A stretch of DNA of 64,000 bases from NORP110 sp051251595 (GCA_051251595.1 JBPOFA010000009.1:127798-191797); one strand, 5' to 3'; positions 53,570 through 63,066 are shown, numbered from the stretch's first letter. Made by a program: numbers and translations. Notes: generated by a model not told the origin, from the letters alone.

Positions 53570-53727
53570 GCCGCCGGTCCGAGAATAGCTTACAACAAAG
53601 CCGTGCTGCACCCCGGTAAATGAAATTGAAAAGGACCACTTAAGGTGTTCAACACTTCATTTCAAAAGACCAGCGTTCCCGTCAGGGACGGCTCTCGCAT
53701 GATAATCTCACGCGAGGGTGTGCTCTA

Positions 53728-54432
53728 ATGGTGGCTATTCTACCAGATCACGGGATCGCATATTTCGGCATTCACAAGGCCGCAAGCAGTTCCGTCAAAC
53801 ACGCCCTATATGAATTGCGTGAGGGTCACCCTTGGCCGGGCAACATCATGAAGGTCCATAAACAGTTGCCGACCCGGCGCGTCGCTCCTTCTGATTTTGA
53901 AGATTGCTCCAAGATGTGGAAATTCACAGTCTTGCGCGATCCGATCAAGCGCTTCTTATCCGCATATCAGAACCGTATTGTTGATTTTCGCGACCTCGTC
54001 ATCAACCCCAACCCTGGCAATTTCAATTACATCTTCAAAAAGATGGGTTGGAAACTTTTTGTCCCGCCTCGGCTTGGTCTGCAATCGAAACCGAATATCG
54101 AAAACTTCATCAAACACTTTTCTGCCTATACCGCAGCAAGCAAGAGCGTTTGGATTCACACCTGTCCGGCATCGTTCTTCATTGGGGAAGACCTTTCTTA
54201 TTTCGACGCCGTATACACAACCAGCACGCTGGATCAGCTTGAAAAGGACCTGAGCGATCGGCTCAACCGCCCCATCACGCTGCCCCGCATCAATGAAAGC
54301 GGTTCGAAACCGCCTCGCTTCGAAGATCTTTCGCAGTCGGCGCAAGACTTTTTGCTAAAACACACGGAAGACGACTATCGGCTGTTTTCTGATTTCTACG
54401 CTCCACCAAGCGCAGACACGGCCTCGACCTAA
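53728..54432 (+). CDS. Sulfotransferase-like protein (Sulfotransfer_2) inserted between sucC and sucD
   Basis: 234 residues. IAYFGIHKAASSSVKHALYEL is the 5'-phosphosulfate loop and FTVLRDPIKRFLSAYQNRI the 3'-phosphate motif, both for PAPS binding. The family sulfates carbohydrates or other acceptors. No signal peptide or membrane helix is seen, and the acceptor is unknown. It is flanked by 158 bases with short hairpins on the sucC side and 36 bases on the sucD side, in the same strand as the operon. It is foreign to this operon in standard gene order and may have been acquired. Confidence 0.75.
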   Translation: MVAILPDHGIAYFGIHKAASSSVKHALYELREGHPWPGNIMKVHKQLPTRRVAPSDFEDCSKMWKFTVLRDPIKRFLSAYQNRIVDFRDLVINPNPGNFNYIFKKMGWKLFVPPRLGLQSKPNIENFIKHFSAYTAASKSVWIHTCPASFFIGEDLSYFDAVYTTSTLDQLEKDLSDRLNRPITLPRINESGSKPPRFEDLSQSAQDFLLKHTEDDYRLFSDFYAPPSADTAST

Positions 54433-54468
54433 ATTGAACGCAACACAGATTGTCAAAAGGATCAATAA

Positions 54469-55350
54469 ATGGCAGTTCTCGTAGACGAAAACACAAAGGT
54501 AATCTGCCAGGGCTTTACCGGCTCGCAAGGCACCTTCCACTCTGAACAGGCCATTGCCTATGGCACGAAAATGGTCGGTGGCGTGACGCCTGGAAAAGGC
54601 GGTCAGGTGCATCTTGATCTGCCTGTGTTCAACTCCTGCCACGAAGCGGTTGCAAAGACCGGCGCAAACGCGTCCGTGATCTATGTGCCGCCACCCTTTG
54701 CCGCGGATTCTATCCTAGAGGCGCTGGATGCGGAAATCCCGTTGATCTGCTGCATCACCGAAGGCATCCCTGTGCTTGACATGATGCGTGTCAAACGCGC
54801 GTTGGAAGGGTCTTCCAGCATCCTGATCGGGCCAAACTGCCCCGGTGTTATCACGCCAGACGCCTGCAAAATCGGCATTATGCCCGGCCATATTCACAAA
54901 CGCGGGAGCGTGGGTGTTGTCAGCCGCTCTGGCACCCTAACCTATGAAGCTGTGAAACAGACATCTGACAGCGGCCTTGGCCAGTCCACCGCAGTGGGCA
55001 TTGGCGGTGACCCGATCAAGGGGACCGAGCATATTGACGTGTTGGAAATGTTCCTGGCCGATGACGAAACCCATTCGATCATCATGATCGGCGAAATCGG
55101 CGGCGCTGCCGAAGAAGAAGCTGCTCAATTCCTGATCGACGAAGCCAAAAAAGGCCGCAAAAAACCGGTTGCCGGTTTCATCGCAGGCCGCACGGCGCCT
55201 CCGGGTCGTCGCATGGGCCATGCCGGTGCGATCGTTGCAGGTGGCCAAGGTGGTGCCGAAGACAAGATCGAGGCCATGAAACGTGCAGGTATCGTCGTGG
55301 CCGACAGCCCGGCCACTTTGGGCGAAGCTGTGCTCAAGGCGATCGGGTAA
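54469..55350 (+). CDS. sucD: Succinyl-CoA synthetase alpha subunit
   Basis: 293 residues. VICQGFTGSQGTFHSEQAI binds CoA, IGPNCPGVITPDACKIG and the region near GHAGAIV (phosphorylated histidine) are conserved. It pairs with SucC. It is followed by 164 bases, with a strong hairpin, before sucA. Confidence 0.98.
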   Translation: MAVLVDENTKVICQGFTGSQGTFHSEQAIAYGTKMVGGVTPGKGGQVHLDLPVFNSCHEAVAKTGANASVIYVPPPFAADSILEALDAEIPLICCITEGIPVLDMMRVKRALEGSSSILIGPNCPGVITPDACKIGIMPGHIHKRGSVGVVSRSGTLTYEAVKQTSDSGLGQSTAVGIGGDPIKGTEHIDVLEMFLADDETHSIIMIGEIGGAAEEEAAQFLIDEAKKGRKKPVAGFIAGRTAPPGRRMGHAGAIVAGGQGGAEDKIEAMKRAGIVVADSPATLGEAVLKAIG

Positions 55351-55395
55351 GGCATTATGATGTGGACGTCGGATCTCCAGTTACATCCAACGCCC

Positions 55396-55419
55396 CGACG
55401 CATCATTTTCTATGCGTCG
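55396..55419 (+). other. Perfect 8-bp hairpin between sucD and sucA
   Basis: CGACGCAT (55396-55403) and ATGCGTCG (55412-55419) flank an 8-base loop. No T-run follows directly, but TTTTTT occurs some 20 bases later after GGGAATTCCC. It may be a processing or pausing element that sets the sucCD and sucAB levels. Confidence 0.5.
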
Positions 55420-55514
55420 CAACACCGGGAATTCCCCGTTTTTTGCGGCGCATTCGATCCTAAATCTACGCCCAATCGACATAACAACGGTCCTAACTCC
55501 CAAGAGGTGATCCC

Positions 55515-58466
55515 ATGACCGAACAATCCCCAAACGACATCTTCCGCGCTTCGTCCTTTTTGCAGGGACATAACGCAGAATACGTTGAACAGCTGCACGC
55601 CCGTTATGCGCAAGACCCAAACGCTGTAGATGAAGCCTGGCAGGCGTTTTTTCGGGAATTGGGCGACAGCGACAGCGACGCCACGCGAGAGGCTGCAGGC
55701 CCCAGCTGGGCCCGCGCGGACTGGCCACAGGTTCCAAATGATGACCTGACGGCGGCGCTGGACGGCCAATGGGCCGCAGAACCAGAAGTCGCAGGCGACA
55801 AAATCCGCGCCAAAGCCGCCGAAAAAGGCGTGCAGGTGACGGATGACGCGATCAAACGCGCCGTGCTGGACAGCATTCGGGCGCTGATGATCATCCGGGC
55901 CTATCGGATCCGGGGCCATCTGGTGGCTGATCTTGATCCGCTGGACATGCGCGAAACCACGATGCACCCGGAACTGGACCCGAAATCATACGGTTTCTCC
56001 GAGGCTGATTTCGACCGCCCGATCTTTATCGACAACGTGCTGGGGCTGGAAGTCGCCTCTATGCGGCAGATCATCGAAATCGTGACCCGCACCTATTGCG
56101 GCACATTCGCGATGCAATACATGCATATTTCCGATCCGGAAGAGGCTGGCTGGCTTAAGGAACGGATCGAAGGCTACGGCAAGGAAATCGCCTTTACCCG
56201 CGAGGGGCGCAAAGCGATCCTGAACAAGCTGGTCGAGGCGGAAGGTTTCGAAAAATTCCTTCATGTCAAATACATGGGCACCAAACGCTTTGGCCTTGAT
56301 GGCGGCGAAAGCCTGATCCCGGCGATGGAACAGATCATCAAACGCGGCGGCGCGCTTGGTGTGCGCGACATTATCATCGGCATGCCCCACCGGGGGCGCC
56401 TGTCGGTGCTGGCCAATGTGATGAACAAACCCTACCGCGCGATTTTCAACGAATTTCAGGGCGGCAGCTATAAACCCGAAGACGTCGACGGCTCTGGCGA
56501 TGTGAAATACCATCTTGGGGCCTCGTCTGACCGGGAATTTGACGGCAATTCCGTGCATTTGTCGCTCACCGCGAACCCCAGCCACCTAGAGGCCGTGAAC
56601 CCTGTCGTCATCGGCAAGGCCCGCGCCAAGCAAGAAGTGCTGAACGATGCGGAACGCACGCAGGTTCTGCCGATCCTTTTGCACGGGGATGCTGCTTTTG
56701 CAGGTCAGGGCGTCGTGGCAGAATGCTTCGGCCTGTCCGGCCTTGTCGGCCACAAAACCGGCGGCACGATCCATATCGTCGTGAACAACCAGATCGGCTT
56801 TACCACCGCACCACGGTTCAGCCGCTCCAGCCCCTATCCAACAGATATCGCGCTGATGGTTGAGGCCCCGATTTTCCACGTCAATGGCGACGACCCAGAG
56901 GCGGTGGTCCACGCCGCCAAGGTCGCGACAGAGTTCCGCCAGAAATTCCACAAAGACGTGGTCATCGACATCTTCTGTTACCGCCGCTTTGGGCATAACG
57001 AAGGCGACGAACCGATGTTCACCAACCCGGTGATGTACAAGCGGATCAAGACCCAGAAATCCACGCTGCAGCTTTACACCGAACGGCTTGTCCGGGATGG
57101 GCTCATCCCAGAGGGTGAGATCGAGGATATGAAAGCTGCGTTCCAGGCAGAGCTGAACGAAGAATTCGAAACCGGCAAAACCTATAAACCCAATAAGGCC
57201 GACTGGCTGGACGGGCGCTGGTCGCATCTCGACAAGATCGGGAAAAAATATCAGCGCGGCCGTACGGCGATCAAGCCCGAAACCATGGCTGAAATCGGAA
57301 AAGCGCTGGTAACCCTGCCCAAAGACTATCCGACGCATCGCACCGTGACGCGCCTGCTTGAGGCCAAGACAGAAATGTTCGAGGCCGGAACCGGCTTTGA
57401 CTGGGCCACGGCCGAGGCGCTGGCCTTTGGCTCGCTCCTGACCGAAGGCTACCCGGTGCGCCTGTCCGGTCAGGACAGCACACGCGGAACCTTCAGCCAA
57501 CGCCATTCGGGCATCATCAACCAAAATACCGAAGACCGCTATTACCCGCTGAACAACATCCGCGAAGGTCAGGCCCATTACGAGGTCATCGACTCTATGC
57601 TGTCTGAATACGCGGTGCTGGGCTTTGAATACGGCTACTCACTGGCCGAACCAAACGCTCTGGTCTTGTGGGAAGCGCAGTTTGGCGATTTCGCCAACGG
57701 CGCTCAGATCATGTTTGATCAGTTCATCTCATCCGGCGAAAGCAAATGGTTGCGCATGTCCGGTCTGGTCTGCCTGTTGCCGCATGGCTACGAAGGCCAG
57801 GGGCCGGAACATTCCAGCGCCCGTCTGGAACGGTTCCTGACCATGTGCGGCGGCGACAACTGGATTGTGGCCAACCCCACCACACCGGCCAACTACTTCC
57901 ATATCCTGCGCCGTCAGATGCACCGCAGCTATCGCAAGCCGTTGATCCTGATGACGCCGAAATCCCTGCTGCGCCATAAAATGGCGGTGTCAAACACCGA
58001 AGACTTCACCACGGGCAGTTCGTTCCACCGGATCCTTTGGGATGACGCGGAAAAGGGGCATTCTGAAACGGAACTGGTTGCAGATAAGGATATCAAGCGC
58101 GTCGTCATGTGCTCGGGCAAGGTCTATTACGACCTTTTGGCCGAACGCGATGCGCGCGGTATTGATGACATCTACCTGTTGCGGATCGAACAGTTCTATC
58201 CTTTCCCGGCCATGTCACTGGTCAAAGAAATGGAACGGTTCAAATCCGCCGAAATCGTCTGGTGTCAGGAAGAACCCAAAAACCAGGGCGCGTGGAGCTT
58301 TATTGAGCCGAATATCGAATGGGTGCAAACCCGGATCAAGGCCAAACACAAACGTCCCGTCTATGTCGGACGCAGCGCCGCTGCTTCCCCTGCAACCGGG
58401 CTGGCCAGCCAGCACAAAGCACAACAAACCGCGCTCGTCGACGAAGCGCTGACCATTAAAGGGTAA
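55515..58466 (+). CDS. sucA: 2-Oxoglutarate dehydrogenase E1 component
   Basis: 983 residues. The N-terminal DIFRASSFLQGHNAEYVEQLHARY is typical, GMPHRGRLSVLANV and LHGDAAFAGQGVVAECFGLS lie in the thiamine-diphosphate domain, and CYRRFGHNEGDEP follows. It decarboxylates 2-oxoglutarate and transfers the succinyl group to the lipoyl arm of SucB. Its stop is seven bases from the sucB start. Confidence 0.98.
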   Translation: MTEQSPNDIFRASSFLQGHNAEYVEQLHARYAQDPNAVDEAWQAFFRELGDSDSDATREAAGPSWARADWPQVPNDDLTAALDGQWAAEPEVAGDKIRAKAAEKGVQVTDDAIKRAVLDSIRALMIIRAYRIRGHLVADLDPLDMRETTMHPELDPKSYGFSEADFDRPIFIDNVLGLEVASMRQIIEIVTRTYCGTFAMQYMHISDPEEAGWLKERIEGYGKEIAFTREGRKAILNKLVEAEGFEKFLHVKYMGTKRFGLDGGESLIPAMEQIIKRGGALGVRDIIIGMPHRGRLSVLANVMNKPYRAIFNEFQGGSYKPEDVDGSGDVKYHLGASSDREFDGNSVHLSLTANPSHLEAVNPVVIGKARAKQEVLNDAERTQVLPILLHGDAAFAGQGVVAECFGLSGLVGHKTGGTIHIVVNNQIGFTTAPRFSRSSPYPTDIALMVEAPIFHVNGDDPEAVVHAAKVATEFRQKFHKDVVIDIFCYRRFGHNEGDEPMFTNPVMYKRIKTQKSTLQLYTERLVRDGLIPEGEIEDMKAAFQAELNEEFETGKTYKPNKADWLDGRWSHLDKIGKKYQRGRTAIKPETMAEIGKALVTLPKDYPTHRTVTRLLEAKTEMFEAGTGFDWATAEALAFGSLLTEGYPVRLSGQDSTRGTFSQRHSGIINQNTEDRYYPLNNIREGQAHYEVIDSMLSEYAVLGFEYGYSLAEPNALVLWEAQFGDFANGAQIMFDQFISSGESKWLRMSGLVCLLPHGYEGQGPEHSSARLERFLTMCGGDNWIVANPTTPANYFHILRRQMHRSYRKPLILMTPKSLLRHKMAVSNTEDFTTGSSFHRILWDDAEKGHSETELVADKDIKRVVMCSGKVYYDLLAERDARGIDDIYLLRIEQFYPFPAMSLVKEMERFKSAEIVWCQEEPKNQGAWSFIEPNIEWVQTRIKAKHKRPVYVGRSAAASPATGLASQHKAQQTALVDEALTIKG

Positions 58467-58472
58467 TTGAAC

Positions 58473-59687
58473 ATGTCCACCGAAGTCCGAGTCCCGACAC
58501 TGGGCGAAAGCGTGACCGAAGCCACCATCGCAACCTGGTTCAAAAAACCAGGAGAGGCGGTCGCCGTCGATGAAATGCTGTGTGAATTGGAAACCGATAA
58601 GGTCACGGTAGAGGTCCCCTCTCCCGTTGCAGGCACCCTGGGCGACATCATCGCCGCAGAGGGTGACACAGTCGGCGTTGACGCCCTGCTGGCCACAATC
58701 AACGAAGGTGCAGCAGCCGCAGCGGCCCCTGCCCCGGCGGCGGCACCTGAAACACCTGCGACACCAGCAACACCCGCCGCCCCTGCGGCCGCCAGTGCCA
58801 AAGACGTCGAAAACGCGCCCGCTGCGAAAAAGGCCATGGCCGAAGCCGGGCTCAGCCCCGATCAGGTCACCGGAACAGGCCGCGATGGCCGGATCATGAA
58901 GGAAGACGTGCAAAACGCGCTGACCTCTCCAACGCCACAACCGGCCACGCCTGTCGTACCACGCGCCCCTGTCGCGGCGGATGATGAGGCCCGCGAAGAG
59001 CGTGTGAAAATGACGCGCCTGCGCCAAACCATCGCGCGTCGCCTGAAAGACAGCCAGAACACAGCCGCCATGCTGACCACCTATAACGAGGTGGACATGG
59101 GCGCGATCATGGATCTGCGCAACGAATACAAAGACCTGTTTCTTAAGAAACACGGCGTCAAACTGGGCTTTATGTCTTTCTTTACCAAAGCGTGCTGCCA
59201 CGCCTTGAAAGAAGTGCCAGAGGTGAACGCTGAAATCGACGGCACAGACGTTGTCTACAAAAACTTCGTCCACATGGGCATCGCGGCGGGCACACCGACC
59301 GGGTTGGTGGTTCCAGTGATCCGCGACGCCGACGCGATGTCATTCGCAGATATCGAAAAGGCGATTGCCGAAAAAGGTGCGCGCGCCCGCGACGGCAAAT
59401 TGTCCATGGCAGAAATGCAGGGCGGCACCTTCACCATCTCAAACGGTGGTGTGTACGGGTCGCTGATGTCCTCGCCCATCCTGAACCCTCCGCAATCCGG
59501 TATCCTCGGCATGCACAAAATTCAGGACCGTCCCATGGCCATCAACGGCGAAGTCGTCATTCGCCCGATGATGTATCTGGCGCTCAGCTATGACCACCGG
59601 ATCGTCGACGGCAAAGGCGCTGTGACCTTCCTCGTGCGCGTCAAAGAGGCGCTCGAAGATCCACGTCGTTTGCTGATGGATCTGTAG
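58473..59687 (+). CDS. sucB: 2-Oxoglutarate dehydrogenase E2 (dihydrolipoyl succinyltransferase)
   Basis: 404 residues. The lipoyl domain carries Lys43 in LETDKVTVEV. A Pro/Ala-rich linker (about 78-108) leads to the E1/E3-binding domain, AAKKAMAEAGLSPDQVTGTG, and the catalytic domain ends with SYDHRIVDGKGAV, which has the active-site His and Asp. It transfers succinyl to CoA. One lipoyl domain is normal for this complex. Confidence 0.97.
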   Translation: MSTEVRVPTLGESVTEATIATWFKKPGEAVAVDEMLCELETDKVTVEVPSPVAGTLGDIIAAEGDTVGVDALLATINEGAAAAAAPAPAAAPETPATPATPAAPAAASAKDVENAPAAKKAMAEAGLSPDQVTGTGRDGRIMKEDVQNALTSPTPQPATPVVPRAPVAADDEAREERVKMTRLRQTIARRLKDSQNTAAMLTTYNEVDMGAIMDLRNEYKDLFLKKHGVKLGFMSFFTKACCHALKEVPEVNAEIDGTDVVYKNFVHMGIAAGTPTGLVVPVIRDADAMSFADIEKAIAEKGARARDGKLSMAEMQGGTFTISNGGVYGSLMSSPILNPPQSGILGMHKIQDRPMAINGEVVIRPMMYLALSYDHRIVDGKGAVTFLVRVKEALEDPRRLLMDL

Positions 59688-59801
59688 GGCGTCCGAATAC
59701 ATGGCCGCGTACGCCATACTTGCGAAACGGGCCACAATCATTTTGGCCGACGCTCCTTTTTTGTGGGCAGCGTCGGTCAGCAAAACCGGCGGATCTTCGA
59801 C

Positions 59802-60134
59802 GTGACACAAAACGACGACAGACACGGCAATACGGAACAGACCAAGGATTTCGACTTCTTGTCGCCCAAGCCGCAGCCCGAAGGGTTCTGGCAGCGCGTC
59901 CGCGCAGAGATGAAAACGCCATGGCGCCAAAGGCACCCCAGAACAAAGTTTCGCATCGAACTGGTCATCTGGCTGGTCGCGGCCCTGATGGCGCTTATCT
60001 GGGGCGATACTATCCTGGAAAGCCGACAGGGCAAGGTGCTGTTTCTCTACACATGTTTGGGCTGGATCACGCCGGTGTTTCGCCTTTGGCAATGGCGCAA
60101 GCTCAACAAACAGGCAGCGTCCGATGACCCCTAG
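59802..60134 (+). CDS. Small membrane protein between sucB and lpd
   Basis: 110 residues from the GTG used here (preceded by GGATCTTC). It has a hydrophilic N-terminus (about 1-55), two hydrophobic helices (FRIELVIWLVAALMALIWG and VLFLYTCLGWITPVFRLW) and a basic tail. A GTG at 59763 would add 13 residues, so the start is uncertain. I recognise no named family. Its place between sucB and lpd may mean only shared transcription. Confidence 0.65.
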   Translation: MTQNDDRHGNTEQTKDFDFLSPKPQPEGFWQRVRAEMKTPWRQRHPRTKFRIELVIWLVAALMALIWGDTILESRQGKVLFLYTCLGWITPVFRLWQWRKLNKQAASDDP

Positions 60135-60235
60135 CGCGCGCAGCTGCCATACAAACTGCCATACGTTTTGCCGACGCGTTGCATACGCAGCGCAGACGGC
60201 CCATATTTACCCTAATTCGCCTCAAGGAGTTTCTC

Positions 60236-61624
60236 ATGTCCACCTATGACGTCATCATTATCGGCAGCGGCCCGGGCGGCTATGTCTGCGCCATCCGCTG
60301 CGCCCAGCTTGGCCTGAAAACGGCTGTCGTCGAAGGCCGCGATACCCTTGGCGGCACATGCCTTAACATCGGCTGTATCCCGTCCAAGGCGCTGCTCCAC
60401 GCCACCCATTCCCTGCATGAAGCAGAGGTGAATTTCACCAAAATGGGCCTGATGGGCAAATCGCCTTCTGTCGACTGGAACCAGATGAAATCCTACAAGG
60501 AAGACGTCGTTGGCCAGAACACCAAGGGCATCGAATTCTTGTTTAAAAAGAACAAGATAGACTGGATCAAAGGCTGGGGTTCGATCCCGGAAGCGGGCAA
60601 GGTCAAGGTTGACGATGACGTCTATGAGGCCAAGAATATCGTCGTCGCGACCGGATCGGAAAGCTCTTCTTTGCCCGGCGTCGAAGTTGACGAAAAGATC
60701 GTTGTTACCTCGACCGGCGCGCTCGAATTGCCAAAGGTTCCCCGCAAGATGGTCGTCATCGGCGCGGGCGTGATCGGGCTTGAACTCGGCTCTGTTTATG
60801 CGCGGCTTGGCACCGAAGTAACGGTTGTCGAATATCTGGACGCGATCACCCCCGGCATGGATTCTGATGTTCAGAAAACACTGCAAAGAATTCTGAAAAA
60901 ACAAGGCCTTAACTTTGTTCTGGGCGCCGCCGTTCAGGGCGTCACCGCCACCAAGACCAAAGCCAAAACCACCTACAAGCTGCGCAAGGATGACAGCGAA
61001 ACCGTGCTGGAATCCGATGTCGTTCTGGTCGCCACCGGCCGTAAACCCTTCCTTGACGGATTGGGGCTAGAGTCCTTGGGCGTCGAGCTTTCCCCTCGCG
61101 GTCAGGTCGCCACGAATGAACATTGGGCCACCAACATCCCCGGCATCTACGCCATCGGCGACGCGATTGACGGCCCCATGCTGGCCCACAAGGCCGAAGA
61201 CGAAGGCATGGCCGTGGCAGAGGTTCTGGCCGGCAAGCATGGCCACGTAAACTACGGCGTCATTCCGGGTGTGATTTATACCCACCCAGAGGCATCCAGT
61301 GTCGGCGCAACGGAACAAAGCCTGAAAGAACAAGGCGTTGAATACAAGGTCGGCAAGTTCACCTTCATGGGCAACGCCCGTGCCAAGGCCGTGTTCGCAG
61401 GCGAAGGTTTCGTGAAAATCCTGGCCGACAAAAACACCGATCGCATCCTGGGCGCGCATATCATCGGCCCGGCGGCTGGGGATCTGATCCACGAGGTCTG
61501 CGTTGCCATGGAATTCGGCGCATCTGCACAGGATCTGGCGATGACCTGCCACGCCCACCCAACCTATTCCGAAGCGGTCCGAGAGGCCGCCCTGGCCTGC
61601 GGTGACGGCGCGATTCACGCCTAA
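60236..61624 (+). CDS. lpd: Dihydrolipoyl dehydrogenase (E3)
   Basis: 462 residues. FAD binding IIIGSGPGGYVCAI, redox cysteines Cys42 and Cys47 in TCLNIGCIPS, NAD site VVIGAGVIGLELGSVYARLG, and the C-terminal His-Glu pair in HAHPTYSEAVREA are all present. It reoxidises the lipoyl groups of the 2-oxoglutarate and other complexes. AAGGAG lies before the ATG at 60236. Confidence 0.98.
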   Translation: MSTYDVIIIGSGPGGYVCAIRCAQLGLKTAVVEGRDTLGGTCLNIGCIPSKALLHATHSLHEAEVNFTKMGLMGKSPSVDWNQMKSYKEDVVGQNTKGIEFLFKKNKIDWIKGWGSIPEAGKVKVDDDVYEAKNIVVATGSESSSLPGVEVDEKIVVTSTGALELPKVPRKMVVIGAGVIGLELGSVYARLGTEVTVVEYLDAITPGMDSDVQKTLQRILKKQGLNFVLGAAVQGVTATKTKAKTTYKLRKDDSETVLESDVVLVATGRKPFLDGLGLESLGVELSPRGQVATNEHWATNIPGIYAIGDAIDGPMLAHKAEDEGMAVAEVLAGKHGHVNYGVIPGVIYTHPEASSVGATEQSLKEQGVEYKVGKFTFMGNARAKAVFAGEGFVKILADKNTDRILGAHIIGPAAGDLIHEVCVAMEFGASAQDLAMTCHAHPTYSEAVREAALACGDGAIHA

Positions 61625-61655
61625 TTTCAGCGCTTTAGGCGATCATCAACAAACA

Positions 61656-61685
61656 GGATAAAAGGGGCATCGTTCCCTTTTATCC
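61656..61685. terminator. Bidirectional terminator between lpd and the GntR gene
   Basis: GGATAAAAGGG (61656-61666) and CCCTTTTATCC (61675-61685) form a perfect 11-bp stem with an 8-base loop. The stem contains the stop codon of the convergent GntR gene (61680-61682). T-rich sequence occurs within the stem and works for both strands. Confidence 0.65.
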
Positions 61686-62330
61686 AACCAACAGGCGCAA
61701 CCCTTGCGTGACATCCGTGCGCACAGCCAAGCGCAATCCCGGTTCATCCCCCACCCGCAATGCGGCAACAATCGCCCGGTGATGCTGGGGCACCTCGGTG
61801 CGCTGTAAACGCCCGTAAAGATTGCACATTGTCGGCCCAAGTTGCAGCCAGACCGTTTCCACCATTGCCAACATCGCCGGGGCCTGAGCCCGCAGGTAAA
61901 GCGTGCGGTGGAACTCTAGATTGGCGCGGATATAGCCAACGGCATCGCCCTTGGCGATCACCTCTGCCAAGACACCGTTGATGGATTGCAACCGGTCCAC
62001 CAGCGCCATATGGGCGCGGGGCAAGGCACGGCTGGCAAGTTCAGGTTCCAGCAAGGCGCGGATCGCCGCAAGTTCTTCGATACGCTCATTGCTCAGCTCT
62101 GGCGTGGTCACCCGGCCAGAGGCAGACAGGCTCAACGCCCCCTCGGCCACCAGACGGCGCACAGCCTCTCTGGCGGGGGTCATAGACACCCCATAGTCGC
62201 GGCCAATGCCACGCAGGGTCAGCGCAACGCCGGGCTGAATTTCACCATGCATGATCCGCACCCGCAAACTGCGAAAAACCCGTTCATGGGCAACACCTGC
62301 GGCATCGGTTGGTTTCGGTTTATTCTGCAT
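61680..62330 (-). CDS. GntR-family transcriptional regulator, FCD (FadR) type
   Basis: 216 residues. The N-terminal winged helix is LRVRIMHGEIQPGVALTLRGIGRDYGVSMTPAREAVRRLVAEGALSL. The C-terminal FCD domain contains the metal-ligand pattern, with RANLEFHRTLYLRA and LPRAHMALVDRLQ, and a last HHRAIVAAL. FCD regulators often sense dicarboxylates or sugar acids. An imperfect TGTGATCATG lies 8 bases upstream of its start and resembles the sites before sucC, so it could act there; that is inference. It converges with lpd. Confidence 0.9.
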   Translation of the reverse strand: MQNKPKPTDAAGVAHERVFRSLRVRIMHGEIQPGVALTLRGIGRDYGVSMTPAREAVRRLVAEGALSLSASGRVTTPELSNERIEELAAIRALLEPELASRALPRAHMALVDRLQSINGVLAEVIAKGDAVGYIRANLEFHRTLYLRAQAPAMLAMVETVWLQLGPTMCNLYGRLQRTEVPQHHRAIVAALRVGDEPGLRLAVRTDVTQGLRLLVG

Positions 62331-62337
62331 ATTTCAG

Positions 62338-62347
62338 TGTGATCATG
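62338..62347. promoter_or_regulatory. TGTGATCATG, sucC-like half site upstream of the GntR gene
   Basis: TGTGATCATG matches 8 of 10 bases of TGTGATCACA, the element repeated before sucC. It lies between the two same-strand genes (ygjP-like and gntR), close to the gntR start, where autoregulation could act. Confidence 0.3.
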
Positions 62348-62361
62348 CCGGATCGGCGGGG

Positions 62362-63066
62362 TCAATCACCGAAACGATAAGCATGCAAATGCTGACCGTA
62401 AAGCTGTAACCATTTGCGCGGCGCGTCATAGCCTGGATAGAGCCGCGCGACCACGGCCCAAAAGGCGGCGGAATGGTTCATCTCTTGCAGATGCGCGACC
62501 TCATGCGCGGCGACGTAATTCAGCACCTCTGGCGGGGCCATAATCAGGCGCCAAGAATACATCAGGTTGCCCTCTGACGAACAAGACCCCCACCTGGACC
62601 GCGTGTCGCGAATCGACACCCGGCCATAGGTCAGATTCAATTGATCGGCATAGGCATCGCTGGCTTGGGTCAGACGTTGGCGCGCCGCGACTTTTAGAAA
62701 AGCCGCCACCCGTGCCGCGGACCGGTCCGGCGGCCCCGGCACCAGCATTTGGCGGCCGTCCATCTGAACGCTTCGCCCCTGCCCGGACACCACAGGGATT
62801 TCATTGCCTTCGAACAGAACAACCCCGCCAATGCGGGGCACTGTCGGCGCGACCAGTCCAGACAGTTGTGCGCGAATCCAATCTTCTTTTTCCCGCGCAA
62901 AGCGCAGCGCCTCGGTATCCGAAGTCCAGGTTGGGATCGACATCGAAACCTGACCATCCAGCCCCGACACGCGCAACGACAAACGCCGCGACCGCGCGCT
63001 GCGTTTAAGAACGATAAAAACGTCCGGTTTACCCTGCAAGATAAGTTCGCCCATATTCGTTTTCAT
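62362..63066 (-). CDS. YgjP-like (DUF45/M48-type) metallopeptidase
   Basis: 234 residues from the ATG at 63066, which has GGACGGG upstream. The zinc motif is HEVAHLQEMNH (HExxH plus a further His), with DTRSRWGSCSSEGNLMYSWRLIMAPPEVLNYV before it. This is the YgjP/UPF0758-adjacent family of predicted zinc proteases. The substrate is unknown. An in-frame upstream start at 63225 would overlap the TIGR02300 gene start and is unlikely. Confidence 0.88.
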   Translation of the reverse strand: MKTNMGELILQGKPDVFIVLKRSARSRRLSLRVSGLDGQVSMSIPTWTSDTEALRFAREKEDWIRAQLSGLVAPTVPRIGGVVLFEGNEIPVVSGQGRSVQMDGRQMLVPGPPDRSAARVAAFLKVAARQRLTQASDAYADQLNLTYGRVSIRDTRSRWGSCSSEGNLMYSWRLIMAPPEVLNYVAAHEVAHLQEMNHSAAFWAVVARLYPGYDAPRKWLQLYGQHLHAYRFGD

